A stretch of DNA of 64,000 nt from Cyanobacteria bacterium REEB459 (GTDB lineage Bacteria > Cyanobacteriota > Cyanobacteriia > Phormidesmidales > Phormidesmidaceae), in the NCBI GenBank assembly GCA_018970085.1, contig JAGWXD010000003.1:1-64000 (forward strand), in the 5' to 3' direction. This document shows, one piece after another, positions 17,303 through 26,968 of this stretch. Position numbers and translations under genes: made by a program. The notes beneath the pieces were generated by a model, which made no database searches, was not told where the DNA came from, and saw nothing but the letters and a program-made list of their open reading frames with translations. Position 1 is the stretch's first letter; every line of letters begins with the position of its first letter.

Positions 17303-18157
17303 TTAGCCAGCCACACGGGTTAGCAGCACCGGGCAATTGGCGTAGACCCGCACAAAGTCTCCCAGGGATTCCCCCAGTAGCTTATCTAGATCGGGTAAGG
17401 CCTTGGCAATGGTAGGTCGGCGATCGGTTGACCCTAAAACAATCAGATCAATGTTGCGATCTTCTGCTAGCTGGCAGATGCGATAACCTGGCTTGCCTTC
17501 CGGTGCTACCAGTTTGCAGGTAATACCGTATTGTTTGACCGTCGCCGCTGCTGCCAGCAATATGGGGTCTTGATTGGGATCGTTAGCAGCAACGTCAAAG
17601 GGTTTGGCCTTGAGGTTGGGAATGGTGTGAACTAGGGTTAACTCGCTCTCAGGAATATCTCGTAGTAGGGTAATCGCCAGATTTAAACCACTTTTAGCCG
17701 AGTCGGATTTATCCATCGCTACCATTACCCGCTTGATCGGACGAATCGAGTAAAGATCGTCTTTAACCAATAGCATGGGCCGGGAGGACAACTGGAAGAC
17801 GTACTGACTGACTGAATTTTCCAAAATTGCCTTGAGTCCCTGGAGACCCCGGGATCCCATGATGATTAGACCCGCATCGATTTCATCGGCGACCTTGACC
17901 ACCACATCCTTGGGGTCGCCTTCTCGGAGAATGGCCGTGACGCGAGCAGGATCAAGGTTGAGGGTGGTAATCGTATTAGCCAGAGTGCGACCGCCGGCCT
18001 CCCACTTGCTAGCCATGGTTTCCGCTGACACCTGGGACGGCACCACATGTAGAACGGTGAGCGCCGCTCGCTGGACCAGGGGAATATTCATCAGCACCTG
18101 CATCATGGCCAGGGTATTACCGGTACCCGAGTCGGCCAGGAGAATTTTTTCAAGCAT
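17303..18157 (-). CDS. Tandem universal stress protein
   Basis: 284 residues with two UspA domains (about 1-140 and 142-283). The first begins KILLADSGTGNTLAMMQVLM and holds AGLIIMGSRGLQGLKAILENSVSQYV, close to the GxxGx9GS nucleotide-binding signature; the second begins KRVMVAMDKSDSAKSGLNLA and holds DLIVLGSTDR. In cyanobacteria such two-domain proteins respond to starvation, salt or oxidative stress. Convergent with the kinase gene (7 bases between stops). Confidence 0.93.
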   Translation of the reverse strand: MLEKILLADSGTGNTLAMMQVLMNIPLVQRAALTVLHVVPSQVSAETMASKWEAGGRTLANTITTLNLDPARVTAILREGDPKDVVVKVADEIDAGLIIMGSRGLQGLKAILENSVSQYVFQLSSRPMLLVKDDLYSIRPIKRVMVAMDKSDSAKSGLNLAITLLRDIPESELTLVHTIPNLKAKPFDVAANDPNQDPILLAAAATVKQYGITCKLVAPEGKPGYRICQLAEDRNIDLIVLGSTDRRPTIAKALPDLDKLLGESLGDFVRVYANCPVLLTRVAG

Positions 18158-18267
18158 GGGTTCCTATAGACGCTGGAAAAGTAATATGAATTGCTATGCC
18201 TATATCATAGGCACTGGGTCTGGCCTGGTTTTCAGGCTATTCATAATTTGTAGTAGATAGGGTACCG

Positions 18268-18678
18268 ATGGATACTAGGTCCTGGTTTGAATACGGCTTG
18301 ACGGTGCAGCCCCACCATACTGACTATGCTGGTATTGTCTGGCATGGTACCTATATCGCCTGGATGGAAGAAGCCCGGGTTGCCTACCTCCAAGCCCGGG
18401 GTATGAACTTTGCCGACTGGGTTAGGGCCGGCATTGATCTGCCGGTCATCGACCTTGGTCTGCGTTATCGCCAATCTCTAACCCTGGGCCAGGGGGCGCT
18501 GGTGAAGACCTGGCTGGAGCCCTTTCGGGGGGTGCGCCTGATCTGGCACTACGATATTCAACGGGTTGGTACTGGCCTTACCTGTGTTGAGGGTACGGTC
18601 ACCCTGGCTACGGTAGACTTAAAAAGTCGCCGGGTGTTGCGGCGATTACCGGATGGTCTAGGGGAGGTTTTACAATGA
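18268..18678 (+). CDS. 4-hydroxybenzoyl-CoA thioesterase-fold (YbgC/FadM-type) acyl-CoA thioesterase
   Basis: 136 residues, a single hot-dog domain. The signature HTDYAGIVWHGTYIAWMEEAR carries the catalytic aspartate (D19) of the 4HBT family and the following helix; LGLRYRQSLTLGQ and GVRLIWHYDI are the central strands. It hydrolyses acyl-CoA or acyl-carrier thioesters. It does not look like the cyanobacterial phylloquinone-pathway DHNA-CoA thioesterase as I remember it, so the substrate is open. The stop overlaps the start of the next gene (ATGA). Confidence 0.88.
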   Translation: MDTRSWFEYGLTVQPHHTDYAGIVWHGTYIAWMEEARVAYLQARGMNFADWVRAGIDLPVIDLGLRYRQSLTLGQGALVKTWLEPFRGVRLIWHYDIQRVGTGLTCVEGTVTLATVDLKSRRVLRRLPDGLGEVLQ

Positions 18679-19199
18679 AGGCGGGGACACAAGGGAGGGG
18701 TAAAGTCCCTGGATTAGTGGCTAGTTGGGTGATTCTACTGGTGGCGATCGCGACTCTGGTCTGGCTTATCCCCACGGCCCAGGCTCAGGAGAACACCGTA
18801 GACTATACCCTCACTGATCTGAGTTTTCGAGATTTTTCTGGCCAGCAGCTGACTGGTACCTCCTTTGCCGCCGCTGAAATGCGAGAGGCCAATTTCAAAG
18901 GGGCGGACCTGAGCCGCACAATTCTGACTAAGGCCTCTTTTTTACGAGCCAATCTGACCTCTGCCAACCTATCCGGTACCTTTGCCGACCGGGTGATTTT
19001 TGATGAGGCCAATTTAACCGACGCTCGCTTTATCGATGCTATTCTCACCAGCAGTAGTTTTCGATCGGCGGAGATCGCTGGGGCTGACTTTTCTGGTGCC
19101 ATTTTGGATCGCTATCAGATCACTCAACTTTGCCAGTATGCCGATGGCACTAATTCCGTAACCGGTACAACCACTCGCGATAGCCTGGGCTGCCGGTAA
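18675..19199 (+). CDS. Exported pentapeptide-repeat protein
   Basis: 174 residues. A Sec-type signal peptide (basic start, hydrophobic WVILLVAIATLVWLI, cleavage around AQA-QE at about 39) is followed by pentapeptide repeats from about 50 to 145 (ANFKGADLSR, ASFLRANLTSANLSG, ANLTDARF, AEIAGADFSGAIL), forming a right-handed quadrilateral helix. A short C-terminal segment contains two cysteines (LCQYADG, SLGCR) that may form a disulphide. This architecture matches thylakoid-lumen proteins of the TL15/TL17/TL20.3 kind. Translationally coupled to the thioesterase gene (4-base overlap, GGGAGG upstream). Confidence 0.88.
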   Translation: MKAGTQGRGKVPGLVASWVILLVAIATLVWLIPTAQAQENTVDYTLTDLSFRDFSGQQLTGTSFAAAEMREANFKGADLSRTILTKASFLRANLTSANLSGTFADRVIFDEANLTDARFIDAILTSSSFRSAEIAGADFSGAILDRYQITQLCQYADGTNSVTGTTTRDSLGCR

Positions 19200-19211
19200 C
19201 CCGAAGCCGCC

Positions 19212-21062
19212 TTAAACGGCCTGCACCTGTTTCAACTGCTCTCGCAGGGCCTCTCCCTCAATCACTTCTGTGTCTAGCAGTTGGCGTGCCAGGGTTTCTA
19301 ACAATGGTCGATTACGCTCTAAAATCGCCACAGCCTGCTGATGAGCAGCTTCTACCAGACCCTTAACCTCAAGGTCAATAGCCTTGGCGGTGTCTTCGCT
19401 GATGGGTCGACGGGCGTTGGCCATACCGCTATCAAGAAAGCTATTACGCTGCGATCGATCGTAGGCCAGAGGCCCCAAAACCTGACTCATACCGTAGGTG
19501 GTAACCATCTGTTCGGCCAGATCGGTAGCCCGCTGGAGATCATTGGCCGCGCCGGTGGTAATCCGACCGAATACCAGCTCCTCCGCCGATCTGCCCCCTA
19601 GCAGAGTGGCGATTTGTCCCTTCAGCTCCGCCTCATCCCGTAAAAACCGATCCTCGGTGGGCAGTTGCAGGGTATAGCCCAGGGCTGCCATGCCCCGGGG
19701 CACAATGGAGATTTTTTCCACCTGGTCAGAACCGGGCATAATTGCCGCCACCAGAGCATGACCGACTTCGTGATAGGCGACAATTTCCTTTTCGCGATCG
19801 CTCAACACCCGACTCCTTTTCTCTAGCCCAGCTACGACCCGTTCGATCGCCTCGCCAAAGTCCTGCTGCTGTACCCGGGTGCTATTGCGGCGAGCCGCCA
19901 GCAGAGCCGCCTCGTTTACCAGGTTAGCCAGATCGGCTCCGGCAAAGCCTGGGGTACGGGTAGCAATTTGCTTGAGATCCACACTATCCGCCAACTTAAC
20001 CCCCTTAGCATGAATCTGCAGGATCGCTTCGCGACCCTTGAGATCGGGACGATCCACCAGCACCTGACGGTCAAACCGACCCGGACGCATGAGGGCAGGA
20101 TCGAGGGTTTCGGGGCGGTTAGTGGCGGCCAGAACAATCACCGTAGCGGCCCCAGCATCAAAACCATCCATCTCTGTTAACAATTGATTGAGAGTTTGCT
20201 CTCGCTCGTCATTACCACCGTAGAAACCAGAGGCCGCCCGAGACTTACCAATGGCATCTAACTCGTCAATAAAAATAATGCAGGGCGCTTGTTTTTTAGC
20301 CTGTTCAAAGAGGTCACGGACCCGAGAAGATCCGACTCCAACAAATAACTCTACAAACTCAGAGCCCGAAATACTAAAAAAAGGCACCCCAGCTTCTCCA
20401 GCCACCGCTTTGGCCATCAGGGTTTTACCTGTACCCGGTGGGCCTACCAGCAATACCCCCTTAGGAATTTTGGCTCCCAAGTCGGTAAAGCGCTGGGGGG
20501 TTTTGAGAAAATCAACAATTTCCACCAATTCCGCCTTGGCTTCTTCGACTCCGGCAATATCATCAAAAGTAATCTTGCCCGTTTCCCCCTCTACGTAGAC
20601 CCGGGCCTTACTTTTACCAATGGAGAGGGCTCCCTGGGGGCCGCCATTGCGGGCGACAAAGAAACGCCAGATAGCAATAAAAATTAGGGGAGGAATCACC
20701 CAGCTTAAGAGGCTGCTCAGCCACTGGCCCCGGGGCGGAGGTACCGCTGCAAACTCAACTCCCTTATCTTCTAGTAGCTGGGGTAGCTGCAAATCAAAAA
20801 TCGGAGTAGTGGCATAGACGGGTCCGGGCTGACCCGCTTCATCTTTAACCTGATAGCGGATTTCATTTTGGCCCACCGAAGCCCGCAGGACTTCCTGGTC
20901 CTGTACCCGATGAATAAACATACTGTAGGGTTCCTTTGTTAATTGGGAGCCAAAGAACCCGGAGGCAACAACGTTAATTAGAAATAACCCGGTGGCTACC
21001 CACAGCACCAGGTTGGCAATCAGGCGAGCCCGTGAGGGTTGGGGATCTTTATTGACAGGCAT
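19212..21062 (-). CDS. ftsH: FtsH membrane-bound AAA+ zinc metalloprotease (FtsH4-like)
   Basis: 616 residues. Membrane segments near 15-37 and 115-136 flank a lumenal or periplasmic domain. The AAA domain has Walker A GPPGTGKT (207-214), Walker B IIFIDE (262-267) and the second region of homology ending RPGRFDRQ. The zinc site is HEVGH (431-435). From memory the N-terminal domain and the ending are closest to Synechocystis FtsH4 (sll1463), but paralogue assignment needs a tree. FtsH degrades damaged membrane proteins, including D1 for the FtsH2/FtsH3 pair. Convergent with the pentapeptide gene. Confidence 0.96.
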   Translation of the reverse strand: MPVNKDPQPSRARLIANLVLWVATGLFLINVVASGFFGSQLTKEPYSMFIHRVQDQEVLRASVGQNEIRYQVKDEAGQPGPVYATTPIFDLQLPQLLEDKGVEFAAVPPPRGQWLSSLLSWVIPPLIFIAIWRFFVARNGGPQGALSIGKSKARVYVEGETGKITFDDIAGVEEAKAELVEIVDFLKTPQRFTDLGAKIPKGVLLVGPPGTGKTLMAKAVAGEAGVPFFSISGSEFVELFVGVGSSRVRDLFEQAKKQAPCIIFIDELDAIGKSRAASGFYGGNDEREQTLNQLLTEMDGFDAGAATVIVLAATNRPETLDPALMRPGRFDRQVLVDRPDLKGREAILQIHAKGVKLADSVDLKQIATRTPGFAGADLANLVNEAALLAARRNSTRVQQQDFGEAIERVVAGLEKRSRVLSDREKEIVAYHEVGHALVAAIMPGSDQVEKISIVPRGMAALGYTLQLPTEDRFLRDEAELKGQIATLLGGRSAEELVFGRITTGAANDLQRATDLAEQMVTTYGMSQVLGPLAYDRSQRNSFLDSGMANARRPISEDTAKAIDLEVKGLVEAAHQQAVAILERNRPLLETLARQLLDTEVIEGEALREQLKQVQAV

Positions 21063-21106
21063 AGCAACACTTCAAAACAAAGGAGACAACAAGGGGGGCG
21101 GAGGGT

Positions 21107-21394
21107 CTACTTGGGCATGACATCCACCGTAGTCTGAGAGTCGGCCGATACCTCCGACTTTAAATCACGGCGACGACGATCGCGCTGTGACAGCAGTAAC
21201 TGGGCCAGAGAGGTGACCAGCATCGAGGCAACTACCCCATCGTCAATCCAACCCAGAATGGGGAGAAAATCCGGGGAAATATCAACAGGGCTGATCAGGT
21301 AGATCAGGCTAGCTACAATGACAATCCACCGGTACTGCGGGTGTTCTAAGGTTTTCTGGTACCAAGTATAAAAAGACTTGAGCACTGTGGGCAT
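21107..21394 (-). CDS. DUF1232 (YkvA-like) small membrane protein
   Basis: 95 residues. The core YLISPVDISPDFLPILGWIDDGVVASML is the DUF1232 signature: a membrane segment with proline-rich turn. The N-terminus is short and the C-terminus basic then polar. Function unknown. It lies 44 bases upstream of ftsH on the same strand, so the two may share a transcript. Confidence 0.92.
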   Translation of the reverse strand: MPTVLKSFYTWYQKTLEHPQYRWIVIVASLIYLISPVDISPDFLPILGWIDDGVVASMLVTSLAQLLLSQRDRRRRDLKSEVSADSQTTVDVMPK

Positions 21395-21514
21395 GGGGAG
21401 AGGTTCATAGAATTAATTGACCCTATTATGGTGCCACGGCCAGGGGCGAAATACCCTGGCGAAATAGCCGCCCGCCGACGTCGCGACTGCCGAACCCAGC
21501 GGTCAATCGTGGCT

Positions 21515-21697
21515 TCAGCCGTAGAGCCAGCCTAACCGCTTAGATACCAGGTCGATCGGGCCCCGAGGCACCCCTGTAGAGAGCTTAATGCGGGCCTGCA
21601 ATTCCGAAGAAATTGCTAAAGCTAAGGCGGTTTGCCGATTATTCTCTCTAAAGTGGTAATAAATTAATTCGCCTGGGTCTCTAAACCCTTTTGGCAT
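21515..21697 (-). CDS. Candidate 60-residue protein divergent from ctaA
   Basis: A 60-residue frame starting MPKGFRDPGELIYYHFRENN and continuing QTALALAISSELQARIKLS then GPIDLVSKRLGW. The composition is protein-like (an amphipathic helix, no low complexity) and the region is otherwise an unexplained 300-base gap. Its ATG overlaps that of ctaA on the other strand. The ribosome binding site is weak. I do not recognise it, so treat it as a candidate only. Confidence 0.4.
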   Translation of the reverse strand: MPKGFRDPGELIYYHFRENNRQTALALAISSELQARIKLSTGVPRGPIDLVSKRLGWLYG

Positions 21698-22682
21698 GGC
21701 CACCAACCTTTCTTCCCTAACTCCTACGGGTCCATCCTCTGCCTGGTTTTCTGCCTGGCGCTCTGGTACAGGCGGATCCAATCCTACCGATAGGCTGCGG
21801 CGACTAGTCTGGAAAATTGCTTTCGCCACCCTGGCGCTGATGGCCGTGGGCAGTGCTACCCGGGTGATGAATGCGGGTCTGGCCTGTCCCGATTGGCCCT
21901 TGTGCTACGGCCAGTTGGTTCCCCAACAGCAAATGAATCTACGGGTTTTTCTGGAGTGGTTCCATCGGCTGGATGCGGCCCTGATTGGGGTCAGCACCCT
22001 CTGGCTGGTAGGGCTAAGCTGGTGGTATCGATCTCAGGTGCCGACCTGGCTACCCGGAGCTAGTACCCTAACGCTACTGCTGATTGGCCTCCAGGGAGCC
22101 CTGGGGGGGTTAACGGTTACCCAATTACTGCGCTTTGATATCGTAACTGCCCATTTAGGGACAGCTTTATTGTTTTTTGCCGCCTTACTGGTGATTGGGT
22201 CAGCCCTGTTACCCTATAGCCCTACGGGCACCGTCGGTCGACTCCCCCTGGCTGGCCTGGTAGCTACCGGTTTAGTCTATGGCCAATGCTTACTGGGCGG
22301 ACTGGTGGGTTCTCGCTGGGCCGCCCACCAATGCTTTGGCCTAGGAGACCTATGTCAGGTGATGAATAGCCACCTGCTGGGCATTGTGCCTACTTGCCTG
22401 ACCGTGTTGGGCTTAACCCTGGCGGTGTGGCGTACCCCCGCCCTGAGTTATGCCCTGCGCTGGCTAGCCAATCTGGTCAGCAGTGTTTTAGCCTTCCAAC
22501 TGCTGATCGGGATTACGACCTTTCGGCTCAGACTCCAGGTTGAACCCCTAACCATCTTGCACCATACCCTTGGAGCTGTGTTGTTGGGCAGTCTCACCTG
22601 TTTTACGGTTCTGGCTCTGCGGGATGCCATGGCTGCGCCGGTAGCCCCAGCGGCAAGCTTGACCACTCCCCTACAGGAGTAG
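21696..22682 (+). CDS. ctaA: Heme A synthase (CtaA/COX15)
   Basis: 328 residues, eight predicted membrane segments. VWKIAFATLALMAVGSATRV, NAGLACPDWPLCYG and LEWFHRLDAALIG are characteristic, with the conserved histidines in WFHRLDA, TAHLGTA, ILHHTLGA and NSHLLG as heme ligands. It oxidises the C8 methyl of heme O to the formyl of heme A for aa3-type cytochrome c oxidase. The first about 35 residues are not conserved, so a later start is possible. ctaB follows on the same strand. Confidence 0.94.
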   Translation: MATNLSSLTPTGPSSAWFSAWRSGTGGSNPTDRLRRLVWKIAFATLALMAVGSATRVMNAGLACPDWPLCYGQLVPQQQMNLRVFLEWFHRLDAALIGVSTLWLVGLSWWYRSQVPTWLPGASTLTLLLIGLQGALGGLTVTQLLRFDIVTAHLGTALLFFAALLVIGSALLPYSPTGTVGRLPLAGLVATGLVYGQCLLGGLVGSRWAAHQCFGLGDLCQVMNSHLLGIVPTCLTVLGLTLAVWRTPALSYALRWLANLVSSVLAFQLLIGITTFRLRLQVEPLTILHHTLGAVLLGSLTCFTVLALRDAMAAPVAPAASLTTPLQE

Positions 22683-22765
22683 GGGCTCTTACCAGGGGTT
22701 GACAGGGCCCTGGCCCGTTTCAGACCTTCGCTCCAGTTGTATTGAGTAATGAGGACTGCTTGACC

Positions 22766-23728
22766 ATGAACCAAACTACCACCTGGAATGAGGCAACTCG
22801 TCATCACCACTCCCTAGCGGATGTCCTACGTAGCTACTGGCAATTGACTAAGCCACGGATTATTCCCCTACTGCTGATTGAAACCGCCGCCGCCATGTGG
22901 GTGGCCAGCCAGGGACAGATTGATCCGATGTTGTTAGGGGGTACCCTACTCAGTGGGACTCTGGCAGCGGCGGCAGCCCAGAGTATCAACTGCGTCTACG
23001 ATCGCGACATTGATTTTGACATGGAGCGGACCCGCCATCGTCCCATTCCCTCTGGCCGCATTCAAGTTCGAGATGCACTCATTTTTGCCCTGGTGATGGC
23101 CATGCTGGCTTTTGTTCTGCAGGCCTGGGTGGCAAATTTATTGAGCGCAACCCTGGCTATGGTGGGGATTGCCATCTACGTCGGAGTTTATACCCATTGG
23201 CTGAAGCGATCGTCGCCGCAAAACATTGTTATTGGTGGAGCCGCTGGGGCCATTCCTCCCCTGGTGGGGTGGGCGGCGGTAACGGCCGATATTCCCCTGG
23301 CGGCCTGGTTGTTTTTTGCCATTGTGCTGATCTGGACACCCCCTCACTTTTGGGGGCTGGCCATGCTGATTCAAGAAGATTACGCCCGGGTCAACGTCCC
23401 GATGATGCCGGTAGTGGTGGGAGATGCGGCTACGGCCCGGCAGATCTGGTACTACACCCTGGTGTTGGTTCCCCTAACCGTTATGATGACCTTTCCCCTG
23501 GGGGTGACTGGGGCGGTGTATACCCTGGTAGCCCTGCTGCTGGGAGGTTGGTTTCTCAAGAAAGCCTGGGCCCTTTTACAGGAACCGGGCAATCGCGACC
23601 TGGCCCGTTCCCTATTCAAGTTTTCCATTCTTTACATGATGCTGTTGTCCGCCGGCATGGTGGTCGATAGCTGGCCCGCTACTCGGGCATGGGTAGCCAG
23701 TTTATCTAGCTATCATCTGTTGGGCTAA
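22766..23728 (+). CDS. ctaB: Heme O synthase (protoheme IX farnesyltransferase)
   Basis: 320 residues from ATG 22766 (an in-frame TTG at 22742 would add eight). UbiA-type prenyltransferase with about nine membrane segments. The first aspartate-rich motif is NCVYDRDIDFDMERTRHRPI; the second lies in the loop after PPHFWGLAMLIQEDYARVNVPMMPVV. It adds a farnesyl group to heme B, giving heme O, the substrate of CtaA. The ctaA-ctaB pair is typical of cyanobacteria, where cox genes often lie close by; none are seen here. Confidence 0.95.
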   Translation: MNQTTTWNEATRHHHSLADVLRSYWQLTKPRIIPLLLIETAAAMWVASQGQIDPMLLGGTLLSGTLAAAAAQSINCVYDRDIDFDMERTRHRPIPSGRIQVRDALIFALVMAMLAFVLQAWVANLLSATLAMVGIAIYVGVYTHWLKRSSPQNIVIGGAAGAIPPLVGWAAVTADIPLAAWLFFAIVLIWTPPHFWGLAMLIQEDYARVNVPMMPVVVGDAATARQIWYYTLVLVPLTVMMTFPLGVTGAVYTLVALLLGGWFLKKAWALLQEPGNRDLARSLFKFSILYMMLLSAGMVVDSWPATRAWVASLSSYHLLG

Positions 23729-23751
23729 ACCCACCCAAACCCACCTGAAAA

Positions 23752-24297
23752 CTAACGCCTTGGGCGGGGCCTGGCTGGATTAGATCGTTGGTGGCCATGG
23801 GTTCTGCGTTTGCGGCTAGAACTCAGCCAATCGGCGGTGTAATGGCTTAGGGCCCCCAACTCTAAACCTGCTAGCAGAGCTACCCCCACCGGCCAGTGGG
23901 TACTGATAAAGGAGCCCAAGCTGGTTTCCAGGTCAGCCCAGCTGAGGGCGGTGCGCTGCAAACCATTGAGCACATCCACCACCATCACTAGGCCCAGGGC
24001 TAACCAGCCAGCCGCATAGATCACCCGCACGGTGGTGCCAATAATTGGACCGTGGGACCAGACGGAACGATGGCGCAGGCTACCCCGGTAGGGTAACCAG
24101 ATCCACCGCAGCCAACCCCAGCGCTTATACTGCACCGAGTGAATATCAAGGTCAGGGCCTAACATCAGTCCCCCAATTAAGAAACCCAGGGCCACCCAAA
24201 GGGTTAGCCAGAGGCTCTGGACCACCCTATGGGTGGCCAACACCACCAGAGGCAGGCTGCAAAGAGTAATGCGATCGTGGGTTTGACCAGAGGACAT
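23752..24297 (-). CDS. DUF2227 putative metal-binding membrane protein
   Basis: 181 residues from the ATG at 24297 (MSSGQTHDRITL), the form I recall for this cyanobacterial family; an upstream start at 24375 would add an unlike 26 residues. Conserved histidines and aspartates occur in SGQTHDRI, MLGPDLDIHSVQYKRWG, LRHRSVWSHGPIIGT and GALSHYTADW, consistent with a metal site in a phospholipase- or hydrolase-like membrane protein. Three or four hydrophobic segments. The tail is very basic. Convergent with ctaB. Confidence 0.88.
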   Translation of the reverse strand: MSSGQTHDRITLCSLPLVVLATHRVVQSLWLTLWVALGFLIGGLMLGPDLDIHSVQYKRWGWLRWIWLPYRGSLRHRSVWSHGPIIGTTVRVIYAAGWLALGLVMVVDVLNGLQRTALSWADLETSLGSFISTHWPVGVALLAGLELGALSHYTADWLSSSRKRRTHGHQRSNPARPRPRR

Positions 24298-24663
24298 AGC
24301 AACAGCAGGTACCGCCAGAATGAATTGGGCAGACAGCCGGTGGACAGGCCCCGAAATTCCCAATCTTTTGCCCAAGTGTCTCCCTGGCTATCGAGTTACT
24401 GTGCTGACCAGCGTGGAGAGTAGGACTTAAGCTGTATTTTATAATACCAGTCATTCCTGATTTGAAACACCTGTACTAAATTAAGGGCTGATGGAGCTGG
24501 GGTGATTAATCCCTAGTACTACAGCATGTCAATACTCCCTCCAAGGCCCCAGCCCTCTATCCCCGGCTGCGACCCTGTTCTGCTTTTTGGCCATGTTTGC
24601 CGATGCGATCGCCCCTAAACCCGCTAAAGTCTTGGAAGTCCCTAGTGTTAAGCCTCAGTTCCT
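24298..24663. other. 366-base divergent region before aroB
   Basis: Divergent promoters for the DUF2227 gene and aroB are expected here. An A/T-rich stretch near 24432-24446 (GTATTTTATAAT) could be a -10 region. One HIP1 octamer lies near 24604. No gene recognised. Confidence 0.45.
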
Positions 24664-25779
24664 ATGACATCTGTGATTACCGTTGCCCTACCCGATCAGC
24701 CCTATAACGTGGTCATTAGCGCCGGCGGCTTAGGCCGCGTGGGGGAATGGCTCCAGGGAAACCCAACGGCCCTGGTTAAACCCGGTCAACGCCTGCTGGT
24801 GGTCGCTAATCCAGGGGTGTTCAAAATATACGGCGAGGCCCTGGTCAGGTCCCTTGCCCAGGCGGGCTACCTGGTTGAGTCCTGTTTATTACCAGCAGGA
24901 GAACGCTACAAAACCTTGAAATCCATCCAAAAGATCTATGACGCCGCCCTGGCCTTTCGTCTGGAGCGTCAGTCAGCCATGGTAGCCCTGGGGGGAGGCG
25001 TAATCGGAGATATGACCGGGTTTGCTGCCGCTACCTGGCTACGGGGGGTAGGATTGGTTCAGGTGCCAACCTCCCTACTGGCCATGGTAGATGCCGCCAT
25101 TGGGGGTAAAACCGGGGTTAACCACCCCCAGGGTAAGAATCTGATCGGAGCCTTCTACCAGCCTCGTCTGGTTATGATTGACCCTCTAGTACTGAAAACC
25201 TTGCCAGTGCGAGAATTTCGAGCCGGTATGGCAGAGGTCATTAAGTATGGAGTGATTTGGGATCAGCCCCTATTTGAAGCTCTAGAAGCTCCTACTCGCT
25301 TAGACCAGTATCGTTATCTTAATGATCAGTTACGCCATACTATTTTGACCCATGCCTGTCAGGCTAAGGCTGAAGTCGTTTCCCAGGATGAGAAGGAAGC
25401 AGGATTACGGGCCATTCTCAACTATGGCCATACCATTGGCCACGCGATCGAGAACCTGATGCATTACCGCGGTATCAACCATGGCGAAGCCGTAGCCCTG
25501 GGTATGGTAGCCGCAGGTCACATTGCCTCCAGGCTGGGATTCTGGAGCAATACCGAGGAACAACGGCAACGGGCCTTAATTGAGAAAGTGGGCCTACCAA
25601 CCTGTTTACCAACTGTTCTTGACGCCAGGGCCGTGCTAGCAGCTCTCCAGGGTGATAAAAAAGTGGAGGCCGGGCTGCTGCGATTTATTATGCCTAGGGG
25701 CCTGGGATCCGCCCAGATCACCACTGCGATAGATCAGCAGATGATTCGGGCCGCCCTGGAGGTGATTGGTAGTACTTAA
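24664..25779 (+). CDS. aroB: 3-dehydroquinate synthase
   Basis: 371 residues. Conserved features: [63 protein letters not shown] (NAD site and catalytic lysine), [11 protein letters not shown] and [15 protein letters not shown] with zinc-binding residues. It converts DAHP to 3-dehydroquinate, the second step of the shikimate pathway leading to aromatic amino acids, quinones and tocopherols. Single gene, no other aro genes nearby. Confidence 0.97.
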   Translation: MTSVITVALPDQPYNVVISAGGLGRVGEWLQGNPTALVKPGQRLLVVANPGVFKIYGEALVRSLAQAGYLVESCLLPAGERYKTLKSIQKIYDAALAFRLERQSAMVALGGGVIGDMTGFAAATWLRGVGLVQVPTSLLAMVDAAIGGKTGVNHPQGKNLIGAFYQPRLVMIDPLVLKTLPVREFRAGMAEVIKYGVIWDQPLFEALEAPTRLDQYRYLNDQLRHTILTHACQAKAEVVSQDEKEAGLRAILNYGHTIGHAIENLMHYRGINHGEAVALGMVAAGHIASRLGFWSNTEEQRQRALIEKVGLPTCLPTVLDARAVLAALQGDKKVEAGLLRFIMPRGLGSAQITTAIDQQMIRAALEVIGST

Positions 25780-25963
25780 GTCGATAACCGCTGGTTCGCC
25801 TGTGTGATGGGCGATTAGCCATGGGCTCTACTAGCACCGCGGGCGGTCAACTTCTTAAGCTATCCAGGAGATCCTGCGGTAGGCCAACCCAGGAGGGGTG
25901 AAGCGGCCTAAAATGTAATCGGACTATACTAACTGTCCGGTATCAGTACGAGATTTACAGCCC

Positions 25964-26968
25964 ATGCGAGAGCTGGATCATGCCTATCGAATTCTGGAGC
26001 TAGAACCGGGTGCCTCAATGGAAGAGGTCAACCGGGCCTATAAGGATTTGGTGTTTGTCTGGCATCCCGATCGCATACCCCAGGATAACGAACGTCTTTA
26101 TCAAAAAGCCCAAGACAAAATCAAGGCATTAAACCAGGCCAGGGAATTACTGCGAGCCCATAGCCGTAATGGTCGTCACCCTGGTTCCACCGGCAGTACC
26201 CACAGCTACAGTAGCTACAGCTATCGGTCGGCTCATCACGGTAACGGTCATCGCTCCTCCGAGGCCCATTCCTACCAAACCAGAGGCCACGACAGCCATC
26301 ATGGCCACAATGGTCACAGCTCAACCACAGACAGTAGCCATAGCTATCGCTATCAAAATCCCTATTCCTCGGGGTCTCGCCCTGACTATAGATCTTCGGA
26401 GGCCACCCCTAACAATTCTGGCCAAGAGCCCCCCCGCAGTTCTCAGCAGACCTATCGTCAACGGCGAGATGCGGCGGCCGGAGTCGGTGCCTCCCAACCT
26501 AAAACCCATCATCAACCTTCCCCCACCGGCAGCGATCAAAGTTATAACACCTATAATGCCCACACCCGCAACGGTAGCAGTAGTCCCCATCGATCGCGAC
26601 AAAGCCCAGATCTCAGTGGAGCTGACCTGCGGGGAGCCAACCTGCGGGAAAAGGATTTTGCCAGCCGTAACCTGAGTGAAGCAAACCTGAGTGGAGCTGA
26701 CCTAAGCGACGCCTTTCTCCATAAAGTTAACCTGAACCGGGCTAACCTGAGTCGGGCCAAGCTATTTCGAGCCAATCTTCTACAAGCCGACCTGAGCCAC
26801 GCCAACCTAAGAGAAGCAGACCTGATCGGGGCTGACTTCAGTGGAGCCGACCTAAGCGGGGCTGACTTAAGCGGAGCCAAGGTGGCGGTCGGCGGTCGTA
26901 CCATGATTAAAATGACCGGAGCGATTCTCACTGGGGCGATTATGCCTGACGGATCGATTCACGACTAA
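25964..26968 (+). CDS. J-domain protein fused to pentapeptide repeats
   Basis: 334 residues in three parts. Residues 1-67 form a J-domain with the HPD motif (VWHPDRIP), which would stimulate an Hsp70/DnaK ATPase. Residues about 70-215 are a low-complexity, Ser/His/Tyr-rich linker ([18 protein letters not shown]). From about 216 to 320 there are pentapeptide repeats of A(D/N)L type ([15 protein letters not shown] to [17 protein letters not shown]). No signal peptide, so it is cytosolic. The fusion suggests a DnaK co-chaperone with a beta-helix client- or partner-binding arm. It ends in a 4-base convergent overlap with rlmN. A TATACT -10-like sequence lies about 35 bases upstream of the ATG. 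Confidence 0.9.
   Translation: MRELDHAYRILELEPGASMEEVNRAYKDLVFVWHPDRIPQDNERLYQKAQDKIKALNQARELLRAHSRNGRHPGSTGSTHSYSSYSYRSAHHGNGHRSSEAHSYQTRGHDSHHGHNGHSSTTDSSHSYRYQNPYSSGSRPDYRSSEATPNNSGQEPPRSSQQTYRQRRDAAAGVGASQPKTHHQPSPTGSDQSYNTYNAHTRNGSSSPHRSRQSPDLSGADLRGANLREKDFASRNLSEANLSGADLSDAFLHKVNLNRANLSRAKLFRANLLQADLSHANLREADLIGADFSGADLSGADLSGAKVAVGGRTMIKMTGAILTGAIMPDGSIHD

Noticed and set aside
26121-26931. Long alternative frames within the J-domain/pentapeptide gene
   Set aside because: Shadows produced by the repetitive codons; the plus-strand main frame explains the region.
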